This document shows positions 1-8,696 of a stretch of DNA of 64,000 nt, in pieces (within the stretch, counting starts at the first letter, position 1; the number at the start of each line of letters is the position of its first letter). Location: contig NZ_FMWO01000048.1 of NCBI RefSeq assembly GCF_900103035.1, forward strand, positions 1-64,000, read 5' to 3'. The notes under the pieces are model-generated. The model saw only the letters and a list, made by a program, of their open reading frames with translations, did not search any database and was not told the origin of the DNA. The position numbers were made by a program, and so were the translations under genes. This DNA is from Nitrosomonas mobilis (GTDB lineage: Bacteria; Pseudomonadota; Gammaproteobacteria; Burkholderiales; Nitrosomonadaceae).

Positions 1-611
1 GTGTCGTCAGGATCGACTGCAACCGGATGCGTGACTTTGCCGAGCAACGGCAGATCATTGAGTGAATCACTATAAAACCAGCTTTGCAGAAATGACAGCC
101 AGGTAAGATTTTGTTTGTCCAGCCATTGTTCCAGCCGTGTAATCTTGCCTTTCTGAAAACAAGGTACTCCAGCTACCCGGCCGGTAAACTGCCCGTCGAT
201 CTGTTCGGGTTCAGTCGCAATCAAATGTTCGATACCTAACGCCTGCGCAATCGGTGCCGTCACAAAACTGTTGGTCGCGGTAATGATGATGCATAAATTC
301 CGTTCAGTCTGATGGCGGCTAACCAACTCACGCGCACCAGGTGTAATCAATGGCAGAATTTTTTCTGCAACAAACTGCCTGCGCCACTCATTCAATTGTT
401 TGCGCGGATGACGTGCAAGTGGCTTAAGCTGAAAGTCCAGGAATTCGTGAATATCAAGCGTGCCATTTTTATATTGTTCATAAAATTCAATATTTTTTGC
501 TGCATATACTTCCTGATCAAGCACTTTTTGTTCAATGAGAAATTGCGCCCATTGAAAATCGCTGTCTCCTGCGAGAAGCGTATTATCCAGATCAAATAAA
601 GCCAGTTTCAT
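1..611 (-). CDS. HAD-superfamily subfamily IB phosphatase (SerB/CicA-like), C-terminus beyond window
   Basis: The reading frame opens with ATG at 611 and runs off the left edge, so 203 residues are visible and the C-terminus is missing. HAD motif I is DLDNT at residues 7-11, with D7 as nucleophile and D9 as acid/base. Motif II is the Thr-rich strand around T111-T113, the Lys of QKGK lies at 154-156, and motif III is SDSLND at 181-186, with D182 and D186 expected to hold Mg2+. The helical cap between residues 15 and 90 fits the IB group, which includes phosphoserine phosphatase and the CicA-like family. A cytoplasmic small-phosphomonoester hydrolase is expected; the substrate cannot be told, and the start resembles the CicA-like group more than true SerB. 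Confidence 0.85.
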   Translation of the reverse strand, partial: MKLALFDLDNTLLAGDSDFQWAQFLIEQKVLDQEVYAAKNIEFYEQYKNGTLDIHEFLDFQLKPLARHPRKQLNEWRRQFVAEKILPLITPGARELVSRHQTERNLCIIITATNSFVTAPIAQALGIEHLIATEPEQIDGQFTGRVAGVPCFQKGKITRLEQWLDKQNLTWLSFLQSWFYSDSLNDLPLLGKVTHPVAVDPDD

Positions 612-1248
612 GATATTGAATTTCCATTAGGTAGCGGGCAAAACGAGAAGGCCTTATGTCAATGCTTGAATGCGTACAGAAAGTTGCCGGAAATTTTTTG
701 GATGCAACCTTATCACAAGGAATTGCTGCCGGCAAAATCTATGACCACACGTATTAGTCGATTTTAAAATATATTAAGGCACCTCTAAAGCGGTCATTCT
801 GTTGGCTCAGGCGGCAGAAATGCTGCCAGATGCTATTAAGAGCGTTCTTTGTTAACCTGGAAAATAGACCGCCACAGATTGCCGCTACCGGTAAGGGACT
901 GTGATTAACGGGACAAAATACCGTTCAAGAATAAATAGATAAAATGATGGCCCAACATAGTACGGGCACAAGCCCGTACTATGTCATTCTTGGAAGAATG
1001 TCTGTCGGCAAGTCCGACCACGATAGGGATAGGGCGCATGCTACTTTATGGCAAAGGGGAAACGGAGAAGGTAGGTATTTCTACTTGAAATGAATAAAAT
1101 GCAATTGCTTTGCAGGGGTTTTCTGGATTTTGCTTGGCGGCGTGCAAGCATTACCGGACACTATGCTTAAAAGCACTGACTGCCCGATAATGCTTGGCCA
1201 TCAGATTTAGTTCGAATAATTAACTAAATGAGCGACTTGTATCAAGTT
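612..1248. other. gene-poor stretch with hairpins
   Basis: About 640 bases without a convincing gene. A 33-codon ORF at 656-757 (+) has a Shine-Dalgarno-like GAGAAGG but no recognisable product. There is a strong palindrome at 955-984 and a second short one just after it (985-1000). Stop codons break all longer frames on both strands, which suggests decayed sequence. Confidence 0.5.
955..984. repeat. perfect 13-bp inverted repeat (hairpin)
   Basis: The arms ACATAGTACGGGC and GCCCGTACTATGT are separated by ACAA. A second 7-bp hairpin (CATTCTT/AAGAATG) begins at the next base. No run of T follows on either strand, so a classical intrinsic terminator is unlikely; a palindromic repeat or the end of a lost mobile element fits better. 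Confidence 0.6.
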
Positions 1249-1362
1249 TCACGAAAAATACATTGATAAAGCGATTAATGCGAACGCTACACCGATGATG
1301 ACTGCGAAGTTGTAACCTAGATTTTTAAATGTTTCAGAATCTTCTCTTTCCAACATTTTCAT
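1249..1362 (-). CDS. 37-residue single-pass membrane microprotein, FNR-type promoter
   Basis: A short frame from ATG (1362) to TGA with a consensus ribosome binding site GGAGG placed 6 bases upstream (about 1368-1372). The product has a charged N-terminus (KMLEREDSETFKNLGYN) followed by one hydrophobic helix (about residues 18-34) ending in MYFS, so an N-in single-pass inner-membrane peptide is likely. A perfect FNR-type site and a correctly placed -10 box lie upstream, so it is probably induced under low oxygen. The size and helix recall accessory subunits of terminal oxidases (CydX- or CcoQ-like), but I do not recognise the sequence. Confidence rests on the RBS, the promoter and the membrane helix. 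Confidence 0.7.
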   Translation of the reverse strand: MKMLEREDSETFKNLGYNFAVIIGVAFALIALSMYFS

Positions 1363-1396
1363 AACTACCTCCACTATACTTAACAGTTGAGTGGGA

Positions 1397-1402
1397 ATTA
1401 TG
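1397..1402 (-). promoter_or_regulatory. -10 box of the FNR-dependent promoter (CATAAT)
   Basis: On the minus strand CATAAT sits where -12 to -7 would be for a transcript starting near 1390. That start places the FNR-type site centre at -41.5, the class II activation spacing, and leaves a leader of about 28 bases before the ATG at 1362. Confidence 0.5.
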
Positions 1403-1424
1403 ATGCTAATCCGAGTTAATTTTT

Positions 1425-1438
1425 TTGATCTTGATCAA
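1425..1438 (-). promoter_or_regulatory. FNR/ANR/CRP-family operator, perfect consensus
   Basis: The site reads TTGATCAAGATCAA on the minus strand, an exact match to TTGAT-N4-ATCAA, the consensus for FNR/ANR oxygen-sensing regulators. It is oriented and spaced (centre about 69 bases before the start codon) to activate the microprotein gene. Confidence 0.75.
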
Positions 1439-1539
1439 ACAAATATCAATTAGTCTTGCTCAAAAATACTATTTATACAAGAAGCCTTATCAGCCAAGAT
1501 TTGACCATCTGTCTTTCTTGTTTTGTACATTACCTGCGA

Positions 1540-2091
1540 TTATCTGGTGCCAATAAACCGGCAATCAGCAAGCGTTCGATAGATGCTGCCTTTGGGCGTT
1601 TGCAGGGATTGCACCAGCGACAATCTGGCTGCCGTCCAGGCGATCTGGGTAGCCAATTCTGGTAAACTCCCTGCTGATTTGACGCGTCTGATGAGGGTAA
1701 CGTGGGGTTTGAACGTATGCTGATCATATATGATGCTGACATCAGTCAGTATCTGTCGTAGATTCTGCGCAAGTGAAACCAATTGTGCCGGGTAATTTCG
1801 TGCTGTAGCAACCATGATTTTGCTGCGTTTCCAGAAACCCACCTCATCCAGCTGCAAGTTGAATGCCGGTTGTCTAAGCGTCGTGATCAAATCATGCAGC
1901 TTCGCTAGAGTAGCGGCATCCGTTCTGCCGATATAAACCAGTGTCAGATGAAGATTTTCAGCACAGATTGCCTTGCCACCGACCTTTACTACTAGCGATC
2001 TAGCGAGATGAGCGAGTTGCCGCCGTGCAGCGCCTTCCGGCCATAATGCGATAAAAATCCTGGCAGTGGGATCGTGCGAGGATATGGAAAT
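1540..2091 (-). CDS. thpR: RNA 2',3'-cyclic phosphodiesterase (2'-5' RNA ligase family)
   Basis: Two HxTx motifs mark the 2H phosphoesterase fold: HLTL near 1950 (minus-strand coding) and HVTL near 1700. Both are required for catalysis, so the gene must begin upstream of the first in-frame TTG at 1890. The frame is open back to a stop inside ispF, but holds no ATG, GTG or TTG in this stretch. The best start is ATT at 2091, 8 bases after AAGGA at the end of ispF and followed by a typical ThpR N-terminus (ARIFIALWPEG). The protein would be 183 residues, normal for the family. It lies 5 bases after ispF and should be co-transcribed with ispDF. The function is certain, the start less so. Confidence 0.85.
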   Translation of the reverse strand: MSISSHDPTARIFIALWPEGAARRQLAHLARSLVVKVGGKAICAENLHLTLVYIGRTDAATLAKLHDLITTLRQPAFNLQLDEVGFWKRSKIMVATARNYPAQLVSLAQNLRQILTDVSIIYDQHTFKPHVTLIRRVKSAGSLPELATQIAWTAARLSLVQSLQTPKGSIYRTLADCRFIGTR

Positions 2092-2096
2092 GGTGA

Positions 2097-2582
2097 TTAT
2101 CCTTTTTCGGCAATCAGGCAGACAACCTCGGCGACAATACCTTCACCTCTGCCGATGAAGCCGAGTTTCTCTGCTGTTTTTGCCTTGATATTGATGGTGC
2201 TGGCTGGCAGATCAAGGTCCTGCGCGATATGTGCAATCATTTGTGGAATATGTGGTGCCATTTTCGGTGCCTGAGCGATGATGGTGGCATCAATATTGAT
2301 GACGTGATACTGCTTTTGTGCAAGCAACCGCATCACTTCCCGCAGTAATTTGCGGCTGTCGATTCCTTTAAAGCGATCGTCGGTATCGGCAAAATGAGTG
2401 CCGATATCTCCCAGTGCTGCTGCTCCGAGTAGCGCATCGCAGAGCGCGTGTAACAGTACATCTGCATCGGAATGCCCCTGCAATCCTTTTTCAAAAGGAA
2501 TGGTGACCCCGCCAATGATCAATGCGCGTCCAGTTACCAATGGATGTACATCAAATCCCTGACCGATTCTGATATGGTTCAT
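2097..2582 (-). CDS. ispF: 2-C-methyl-D-erythritol 2,4-cyclodiphosphate synthase
   Basis: Full-length 161-residue IspF. It closes the diphosphate ring of CDP-ME 2-phosphate in the MEP isoprenoid pathway, as a cytoplasmic trimer with active sites between subunits. The metal-binding D11-x-H13 (GFDVHP) and H45 are present, as are the HSDAD segment (37-41) and the conserved TAEKLGF near the C-terminus. It starts 3 bases after the ispD stop, the usual ispDF tandem. Confidence 0.97.
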   Translation of the reverse strand: MNHIRIGQGFDVHPLVTGRALIIGGVTIPFEKGLQGHSDADVLLHALCDALLGAAALGDIGTHFADTDDRFKGIDSRKLLREVMRLLAQKQYHVINIDATIIAQAPKMAPHIPQMIAHIAQDLDLPASTINIKAKTAEKLGFIGRGEGIVAEVVCLIAEKG

Positions 2583-2585
2583 GTC

Positions 2586-3284
2586 TTATTTTTCCTGTAG
2601 CACTAATGCTGCTAGCGCCATATCCTGAGGATAGGTCACTTTGAAATTGTAGGCGTCCCCCATCACAAGCCTGGGTAAACGTCCGGTGGCCTCGACCGCA
2701 CTCGCATCATCGGTAATGCCCTCTGGTGCATTTTGCAATGCATTAAGTAATAGGGCAGCGCGAAACATCTGAGGCGTTTGTGCCTGCCATAACCTTTCGC
2801 GAGGCTCGGTACGTGCCACACGGTTATCACTGTTTGCACGCTTGAGTGTGTCCGCAAGCGGAATGGCGAGCAATCCGCCTACCTCATCCTCGGCCAGCTG
2901 ATCGAGTAGCCGTTCGATTAGCGTAACACTCAATCCCGGCCGGGCAGCATCGTGCACCAGTATCCAGTCCTGATCATGGATGCTGCCAGATACCCGTAAG
3001 GACCGAAGGCCGTTGGTCACACTTTCGGCACGCGTGGCGCCACCACAGCGCATAACCATTAATTTATCATCAAAACGGGACCAGTCGTAGCGTTCCCAGT
3101 CAGCATCATCTGGCGCGAGTACCACACCTATTCTGGTAATGCGTACCGTATGATAGAGCGCATGCAACGCATGATAAATCATTGGTTTGCCGACTAAAGA
3201 TAAATACTGTTTTGGGACTGCTTCACCAATGCGCGAGCCTGTGCCGGCGGCAGGTATCAACGCGATAAAATTAGCCATCTGCAA
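2586..3284 (-). CDS. ispD: 2-C-methyl-D-erythritol 4-phosphate cytidylyltransferase
   Basis: A 232-residue IspD, which transfers CMP from CTP to MEP. The nucleotide-binding loop [10 protein letters not shown] (11-20) followed by PKQYL, the GGATRAESV segment near 81-89 and VHDAARP (110-116) are all conserved. Translation may start at M1 or M3. Head of the ispD-ispF-thpR operon; the 246-base gap to the divergent CBS gene must hold both promoters. Confidence 0.97.
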   Translation of the reverse strand: MQMANFIALIPAAGTGSRIGEAVPKQYLSLVGKPMIYHALHALYHTVRITRIGVVLAPDDADWERYDWSRFDDKLMVMRCGGATRAESVTNGLRSLRVSGSIHDQDWILVHDAARPGLSVTLIERLLDQLAEDEVGGLLAIPLADTLKRANSDNRVARTEPRERLWQAQTPQMFRAALLLNALQNAPEGITDDASAVEATGRLPRLVMGDAYNFKVTYPQDMALAALVLQEK

Positions 3285-3448
3285 ACCATATGTAACATTG
3301 GGTAGTTAAAATAGATCATCAGCATTTTGTTCATAGACAGGTGATTATATCCGACGAGGCTTGTCGCGTTGTCTTACAAAAGTGAACATTTCTTCGGGCG
3401 GATTATTACCACTTGATAAAGTTCAGCAGATTGCGCTTTAAGCTTGCT

Positions 3449-3476
3449 TTGTCATGGCAAAGCGCTACCATATAAA
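3449..3476 (+). promoter_or_regulatory. putative sigma-70 promoter for the CBS-nqr operon
   Basis: TTGTCA (3449-3454) and TATAAA (3471-3476) are 16 bases apart and lie about 55 bases before the CBS-protein start. It is the only good hexamer pair I found in the gap, so it may drive the whole nqr transcript. Confidence 0.4.
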
Positions 3477-3530
3477 CCAGTAGTCTTGCGAATCGGTCTA
3501 TATCACTATTAATCAGCAAAGGGAGCAATC

Positions 3531-3971
3531 ATGAAAACAGTCAAACAGCTGTTACACGAAAAAGGCGATACCATCCATACGATCGGGCCAGAAAATTCGG
3601 TATTCGATGCCATGCAGAAAATGGCTGCGAACAATATTGGCGCGCTGCTGGTCATGAAAAATGGTAAACCAGTGGGTATCATTACCGAACGTGATTTTTC
3701 CAGAAAGTCCTATTTATTGGACAAGCTGGTTAAAGACACTCAGGTCAAGGAAATCATGACCCATCAAGTTGCTTATGTCACACCAGACGAGACCAATGAA
3801 GACTGCATGGCACTGGTGACGGAAATGCGCATTCGCCACCTCCCCGTTCTGGAAGATGACAAGGTGATTGGCATCCTGTCAATTGGGGATCTGGTAAAAG
3901 ACGCCATTTCGCAACATCAGTTCGTCATTGCGCAGCTGGAGCGGTACATCTACAGCACACCTGGTATCTGA
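3531..3971 (+). CDS. tandem CBS-domain protein
   Basis: A 146-residue soluble protein made almost only of a CBS pair: the first repeat covers about residues 8-62 (GALLVMKNGKPVGIITERD) and the second about 72-127 (RHLPVLEDDKVIGILSIGD). Such stand-alone pairs bind adenosine ligands (AMP, ATP, NAD or SAM) and report energy state. The start is supported by AGGGAG 6-7 bases upstream. It lies only 12 bases before nqrA on the same strand, so it is probably part of the nqr operon and might tune the complex to nucleotide levels; that role is inference. Confidence 0.9.
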   Translation: MKTVKQLLHEKGDTIHTIGPENSVFDAMQKMAANNIGALLVMKNGKPVGIITERDFSRKSYLLDKLVKDTQVKEIMTHQVAYVTPDETNEDCMALVTEMRIRHLPVLEDDKVIGILSIGDLVKDAISQHQFVIAQLERYIYSTPGI

Positions 3972-3983
3972 TTTCGCATCTAG

Positions 3984-5384
3984 ATGGAAAACCTGCCCAA
4001 CCAATCCGGGAAAAGCCTGCACATTAAACTGCGCAAGGGCTTGGATCTGCCGATTGAAGGTACGCCAGCGCAGCAAGTGGATGATGCACCTTCTGTTAGT
4101 CATATAGCTGTCATGGGAATCGATTTTGTCGATCTCAAACCTGACATGCGGGTGGTGGAAGGTGATCACGTTAGGCTTGGGCAGGCACTGTTCTCGCACA
4201 AGAAACTGCCGGATGTGATTTTTACGTCTCCCGGAGCGGGGAAAATCGAGGCGATTCATCGTGGCACACGGCGCAAACTGCTGTCAGTCGTCATCAGGCT
4301 TGACGAGCAGGAAGCAGAAGAAACGTTTGCGCAGTATACGCCAGAGGCGATCCGCACCCTGACTACTGACGAGGTCAAGGTTAATCTGCTGGCGTCCGGC
4401 CTATGGACAGCGCTACGGACGCGTCCGTTCAGCAAGCTGCCGGATCCGGCTACCCGTCCTGCTGCACTTTTCATCACGGCCATGGACAGTAATCCATTGA
4501 CAGCCGACCCCGCATCCATTATTGCAGCTGAAGGTGCTGCCTTTGGTCATGGGTTACAAGTGCTCGCACGGCTGACGGATGGTCCGCTGTGGTTGTGTCA
4601 TGATGTGCAGTTTACTCTGCCGCTTGCGGAATCGACACTATCGATTCCGTCATTACGGCTGGCAGCTTTCAGCGGCCCGCATCCGGCCGGACTGCCGGGT
4701 ACCCATATTCATTTTCTGCACCCAGTCAATCTGAAAACGATCGTCTGGTATCTGAATTACCAGGATGTCATTGCCATTGGCAAGCTGTTTACGACTGGCC
4801 GATTGGCGGTTGACCGTATCGTGGCGCTGGGCGGGCCGCAGGTTGCACGACCCAGGCTGCTGCGTACCCGAGTGGGCGCATCGATCCGGGAGTTGCTTGC
4901 AGATGAGGATATCGATGACAACGAAAACCGTATTATTTCAGGGTCGGTCTGGTCCGGTCGTCATGCAGTTGATGAACTTGCTTATCTCGGTCGTCATCAC
5001 CTGCAGGTCAGTATCATTCGCGAAACTCAACCCAGGGAATTTCTTGGCTGGCTGCGACCGGGAGGAAACAAGTTCTCCAGCATGAACGTGTTCCTGTCCA
5101 GTTTGCTGCGCAAACGGAAAGCCTTTGAGTTTTCCGCCAGCCAGCACGGCAGTCCACGGGCGATGATTCCGATCAATACCTTTGAGGAAGTGATGCCGCT
5201 CGACATTTTGCCGGCCCAACTTTTGCGGGCATTGCTGGTCGCAGATACCGACATGGCACAAAAACTCGGTTGTCTGGAGCTGGATGAAGAGGACCTGGCA
5301 CTCTGCTCATTCGTTTGTGTCGGAAAGCACGACTATGGCGCCGTGTTACGCGACAATTTACGCCTGATCGAAAAAGAAGGATAA
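3984..5384 (+). CDS. nqrA: Na+-translocating NADH:quinone reductase subunit A
   Basis: A 466-residue NqrA, the cytoplasmic quinone-site-associated subunit of Na+-NQR. The family start ([16 protein letters not shown]) is preceded by about 14 extra residues, so the N-terminus is slightly long or the true start lies further in. Conserved segments follow in the expected order ([62 protein letters not shown], and near the end [14 protein letters not shown]). No clear Shine-Dalgarno precedes the ATG, which lies 12 bases after the CBS gene, suggesting coupled translation. First of six nqr genes in canonical order. Confidence 0.95.
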   Translation: MENLPNQSGKSLHIKLRKGLDLPIEGTPAQQVDDAPSVSHIAVMGIDFVDLKPDMRVVEGDHVRLGQALFSHKKLPDVIFTSPGAGKIEAIHRGTRRKLLSVVIRLDEQEAEETFAQYTPEAIRTLTTDEVKVNLLASGLWTALRTRPFSKLPDPATRPAALFITAMDSNPLTADPASIIAAEGAAFGHGLQVLARLTDGPLWLCHDVQFTLPLAESTLSIPSLRLAAFSGPHPAGLPGTHIHFLHPVNLKTIVWYLNYQDVIAIGKLFTTGRLAVDRIVALGGPQVARPRLLRTRVGASIRELLADEDIDDNENRIISGSVWSGRHAVDELAYLGRHHLQVSIIRETQPREFLGWLRPGGNKFSSMNVFLSSLLRKRKAFEFSASQHGSPRAMIPINTFEEVMPLDILPAQLLRALLVADTDMAQKLGCLELDEEDLALCSFVCVGKHDYGAVLRDNLRLIEKEG

Positions 5385-5390
5385 CTTTCC

Positions 5391-6587
5391 ATGCGTCGCC
5401 TGCTCGACAAAATCAAGCCACATTTCGATAAAGAGGGGCGTCTTGCCAACTATCACGCCCTCTACGAAATGGTCGACACTTTTTTGTACACTCCAGCGGA
5501 TACCACTCGCTCTGCGCCGCATGTACGTGATGCAATTGATCTCAAGCGTCTGATGGGCTATGTAGTCGTTGCGTTGATTCCATGCATCCTATGGAGCTGG
5601 TATAACACCGGCTATCAGGCCAATCTAGCACTACAAGCATCCGGCATCACCCCACAGGGGTGGCGCAGCGACCTGTTGCTCTGGCTAGGCTTTGGTTTCG
5701 ATCCGGACAATATTCCTGCCTGCTCATTACATGGCCTGCTTTATTTCCTGCCAATTTATCTGACGACACTTGCCGTTGGCGGGTGTTGGGAAGTATTGTT
5801 TGCGCTGGTACGCAAGCACGAAGTCAACGAGGGCTTTTTGGTCACCTCCATGCTGTTTGCATTGACGCTGCCGCCGGATATGCCGTTATGGATGGTTGCA
5901 CTCGGTATCAGCTTTGGGGTGGTGATCGGTAAGGAAATTTTTGGTGGTACTGGCAAGAATTTTCTCAATCCGGCGCTGGTTGGACGAGCTTTTCTGTATT
6001 TCGCCTATCCGGTCGAAATATCGGGCGATTCAGTCTGGGTGGCTGTAGATGGCTACTCACGCGCCACTCCGCTGGGGTTGGGCGCATTGGGGGGGCTGGA
6101 TGCGATTGGGGCTGATGATTACACCTGGTGGCACGCTTTCATTGGCCTGATTCCTGGCTCTCTCGGAGAAACCTCGACGCTTGCGTGCCTGCTGGGCGCG
6201 GTCTTTTTGATCTACACCAAGGTTGCCTCGTGGCGTATCATTTTGGGTGTATTCCTCGGCATGCTGCTGACAGTACAGCTCTTCAACATGCTGCCAGACA
6301 GTAATCCGATGATGGCCATGCCGTGGCACTGGCATCTGGTTCTCGGCGGCTTTGCTTTTGGTATGGTTTTCATGGCGACCGACCCGGTTTCGGCCGCCAT
6401 GACCAATGCTGGCCGCTGGGTTTTTGGCCTATTGATTGGCTTCATGACAGTGTTGATCCGTGTCATGAACCCCGCCTTTCCCGAGGGGATCATGCTCGCC
6501 ATTCTGTTTGCCAACATTTTCGCGCCGCTGATCGACTATGTCGTCATCCAGTTGAATATTCGTCGCCGGTTACAGCGCCATGATTGA
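5391..6587 (+). CDS. nqrB: Na+-NQR subunit B (covalent FMN, riboflavin)
   Basis: A 398-residue polytopic inner-membrane subunit that carries an FMN attached to Thr by ApbE and contributes to the Na+ path. The sequence shows the RnfD/NqrB core with many membrane helices, [20 protein letters not shown] and [15 protein letters not shown]. The flavinylation region reads [10 protein letters not shown] (D220 to G229), with T226 as predicted acceptor; the usual Gly of S-G-A-T is Arg224 here. Asp, Ala and Thr of the ApbE recognition motif are kept. It starts 6 bases after nqrA. Confidence 0.95.
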   Translation: MRRLLDKIKPHFDKEGRLANYHALYEMVDTFLYTPADTTRSAPHVRDAIDLKRLMGYVVVALIPCILWSWYNTGYQANLALQASGITPQGWRSDLLLWLGFGFDPDNIPACSLHGLLYFLPIYLTTLAVGGCWEVLFALVRKHEVNEGFLVTSMLFALTLPPDMPLWMVALGISFGVVIGKEIFGGTGKNFLNPALVGRAFLYFAYPVEISGDSVWVAVDGYSRATPLGLGALGGLDAIGADDYTWWHAFIGLIPGSLGETSTLACLLGAVFLIYTKVASWRIILGVFLGMLLTVQLFNMLPDSNPMMAMPWHWHLVLGGFAFGMVFMATDPVSAAMTNAGRWVFGLLIGFMTVLIRVMNPAFPEGIMLAILFANIFAPLIDYVVIQLNIRRRLQRHD

Positions 6588-7404
6588 ATCCCCGCAGACA
6601 ATGAATCATTCAGTCAGTAATCGCAAAATACTGGGCATCGCATTGGCAGTGTGTCTGGTTTGTTCGCTAATCGTGGCAACGGCCGCAGTTACTCTAAAAC
6701 CGCTGCAGACCGCCAATCAGCTCGCAGCACGCCAGCGGGTACTGGTTGAACTTGCCGGATTGAATCTGCCTGATAGTTCCATTGAAGCGGCTTACCGGCA
6801 ATTCGACGTTTATATGGTCGAGCTTGACAGCGGTGAGACCAGGCAGGGCCTCAGCGCTGAAAACTTTGACCTCAAGCAGGCGCTTAGAAAGGAAGAATGG
6901 TCGAGTCCTTTGGCACGTACCGATGATCCGGCCAATATCCGGCGCAAACCGAAATATTTGCCGGTCTATCAGCTCAGAAACCGGGATGGCTCATTGGGGA
7001 CTCTAATTTTGCCGGTCTTTGGCTATGGGTTGTGGTCAACGCTGTATGGCTTTATCGCGTTGGATGGAGATTTGCGCACTGTAAAAGGTATTCGTTTTTA
7101 TGAGCATGGTGAAACACCCGGACTGGGTGGGGAAGTCGACAATCTCGGTTGGCTTGCCCGCTGGCGCGGTAAAGTAGTATTCGATGACAACTGGCAACCG
7201 CGCATCGAACTCGTCAAAGGCAACGTCAGTGACGATATGCCCGATCATCAGTATAAAGTGGACGGTTTATCTGGCGCCACCATGACGACACGGGGGATCA
7301 ATGACCTGTTGAAATACTGGTTGGGTGATACCGGTTTTGGACCCTACCTGCTTCGATTACGCCAACAGCACAGTAATAAAGGAGGAAATAATGAAACGAG
7401 TTAA
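6580..7404 (+). CDS. nqrC: Na+-NQR subunit C (covalent FMN)
   Basis: A 274-residue subunit with one N-terminal membrane helix (about residues 17-37) and a periplasmic FMN-binding domain. The flavinylation motif [10 protein letters not shown] begins at D228; T234 of SGAT is the predicted FMN-phosphodiester residue. The frame opens with ATG at 6580, overlapping nqrB by 8 bases; a second ATG at 6601 (residue 8) could be used instead and would remove the unusual N-terminal extension. Overlap with nqrD is 14 bases. Confidence 0.95.
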   Translation: MIESPQTMNHSVSNRKILGIALAVCLVCSLIVATAAVTLKPLQTANQLAARQRVLVELAGLNLPDSSIEAAYRQFDVYMVELDSGETRQGLSAENFDLKQALRKEEWSSPLARTDDPANIRRKPKYLPVYQLRNRDGSLGTLILPVFGYGLWSTLYGFIALDGDLRTVKGIRFYEHGETPGLGGEVDNLGWLARWRGKVVFDDNWQPRIELVKGNVSDDMPDHQYKVDGLSGATMTTRGINDLLKYWLGDTGFGPYLLRLRQQHSNKGGNNETS

Positions 7405-8059
7405 CAGCAAAATTCTGCTTGCGCCCATCGTGGATAATAATCCGATCATTTTACAGGTACTGGGTATCTGTTCGGCACTGGCCGTTACCACTAAATTATC
7501 CACCGCGTTGACCATGTGTATTGCGCTGACCTTGGTGCTGGCGTGCTCCAATACCCTGATCAGTCTGATCCGTCATCACATTCCGACCCATATCCGTATC
7601 ATCGTGCAGATGACAATCATTTCTTCGCTGGTGATTGTCGTTGACCAGTTACTGCGGGCTTTTGCCTACGAAATTAGCCGTGAACTGTCGGTGTTCGTCG
7701 GATTGATTATCACCAACTGTATCGTCATGGGGCGAGCCGAAGCTTTTGCCATGAAGAATCCGCCTTGGCCAAGCTTTCTCGATGGACTGGGAAATGGGGC
7801 TGGATTCAGTGTGATACTCATTATTGTGGGAACGATACGTGAGCTGCTGGGCTCCGGCACATTGCTTGGCCATGTCATCCTGCCACTGACGCGAAATGGC
7901 GGCTGGTACGAGCCCAATGGGCTGATGTTGTTGCCTCCAAGCGCGTTTTTCCTGATTGGCCTCATTATCTGGGTAGTGCGTTCATGGAAACCAGCCCAGG
8001 TGGAAGCGCCGGAATTTCGTATCCAGCCTGCGCATAACCTGACCGAGGTCGGCCGATGA
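7391..8059 (+). CDS. nqrD: Na+-NQR subunit D
   Basis: A 222-residue integral membrane subunit homologous to RnfE/RnfA. The start at 7391 is fixed by GGAGG at 7381-7385 and by the family N-terminus ([19 protein letters not shown]); the longer open frame from 7325 is not coding. Five to six hydrophobic helices are visible, including [20 protein letters not shown]. With NqrE it forms the two-fold related pair that holds the intramembrane 2Fe-2S cluster and part of the Na+ route. Confidence 0.96.
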   Translation: MKRVNSKILLAPIVDNNPIILQVLGICSALAVTTKLSTALTMCIALTLVLACSNTLISLIRHHIPTHIRIIVQMTIISSLVIVVDQLLRAFAYEISRELSVFVGLIITNCIVMGRAEAFAMKNPPWPSFLDGLGNGAGFSVILIIVGTIRELLGSGTLLGHVILPLTRNGGWYEPNGLMLLPPSAFFLIGLIIWVVRSWKPAQVEAPEFRIQPAHNLTEVGR

Positions 8060-8664
8060 GCAGCCTTGCCAGTTTGTTCATTACTGCCGTCTTTGTTGAA
8101 AATCTTGCATTGGCTTTTTTTCTGGGCATGTGTACGTTTCTGGCTATTTCCAAGAAAATAGAAACAGCGTTCGGCTTAGGAGTTGCTGTTATCGTCGTAC
8201 AAACATTGACGGTTCCAATCAACAATCTGATTTACCAGTATCTGTTGCGAGATGGTGCGCTTGTCTGGCTGGGGCTGTCTGACATTGATCTCTCTTTTCT
8301 GGGTTTTGTCAGCTATATCGGCGTCATTGCGGCGCTGGTACAGATCCTGGAAATGCTGCTTGACCGGTTTTTTCCTGCTCTCTATCACGCGCTGGGTATT
8401 TATCTGCCGCTGATTACCGTCAACTGTGCCATTCTCGGTGGATCGCTTTTCATGGTGGAGCGTGATTACAACTTTACCGAAAGTGTCACGTATGGCCTGG
8501 GTTCGGGCATAGGCTGGGCATTGGCGATTACAGCACTGGCCGGTATTCGTGAAAAACTGAAATATGCCGATGTGCCAGATGGATTGCAGGGGCTTGGGAT
8601 CACATTCATCAGTGCTGGACTGATGGCAATGGGTTTCATGGCATTCTCCGGTATGCGTCTCTGA
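8056..8664 (+). CDS. nqrE: Na+-NQR subunit E
   Basis: A 202-residue six-helix membrane subunit, paralogue of NqrD. The family segments are clear: [32 protein letters not shown] and [17 protein letters not shown] (the last includes one of the Cys residues proposed to bind the shared iron). It overlaps nqrD by 4 bases (ATGA), typical of coupled translation. Confidence 0.96.
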   Translation: MSSLASLFITAVFVENLALAFFLGMCTFLAISKKIETAFGLGVAVIVVQTLTVPINNLIYQYLLRDGALVWLGLSDIDLSFLGFVSYIGVIAALVQILEMLLDRFFPALYHALGIYLPLITVNCAILGGSLFMVERDYNFTESVTYGLGSGIGWALAITALAGIREKLKYADVPDGLQGLGITFISAGLMAMGFMAFSGMRL

Positions 8665-8696
8665 TATAGATAGTACTGATCACTCGGGACCGCTAC

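Noticed and set aside
656..757. 33-codon ORF with GAGAAGG upstream
   Set aside because: No recognisable family, no membrane or domain feature, and the surrounding DNA is decayed; the RBS match alone is not enough.
778..790. GGCACCTCTAAAG as another MITE end
   Set aside because: It shares only part of the motif with the 142-bp element and has no partner end nearby.
3413..3426. FNR-like site TTGATAAAGTTCAG before the CBS-nqr operon
   Set aside because: The second half-site departs from ATCAA at several positions and the spacing to the best -10 box does not fit class II activation.
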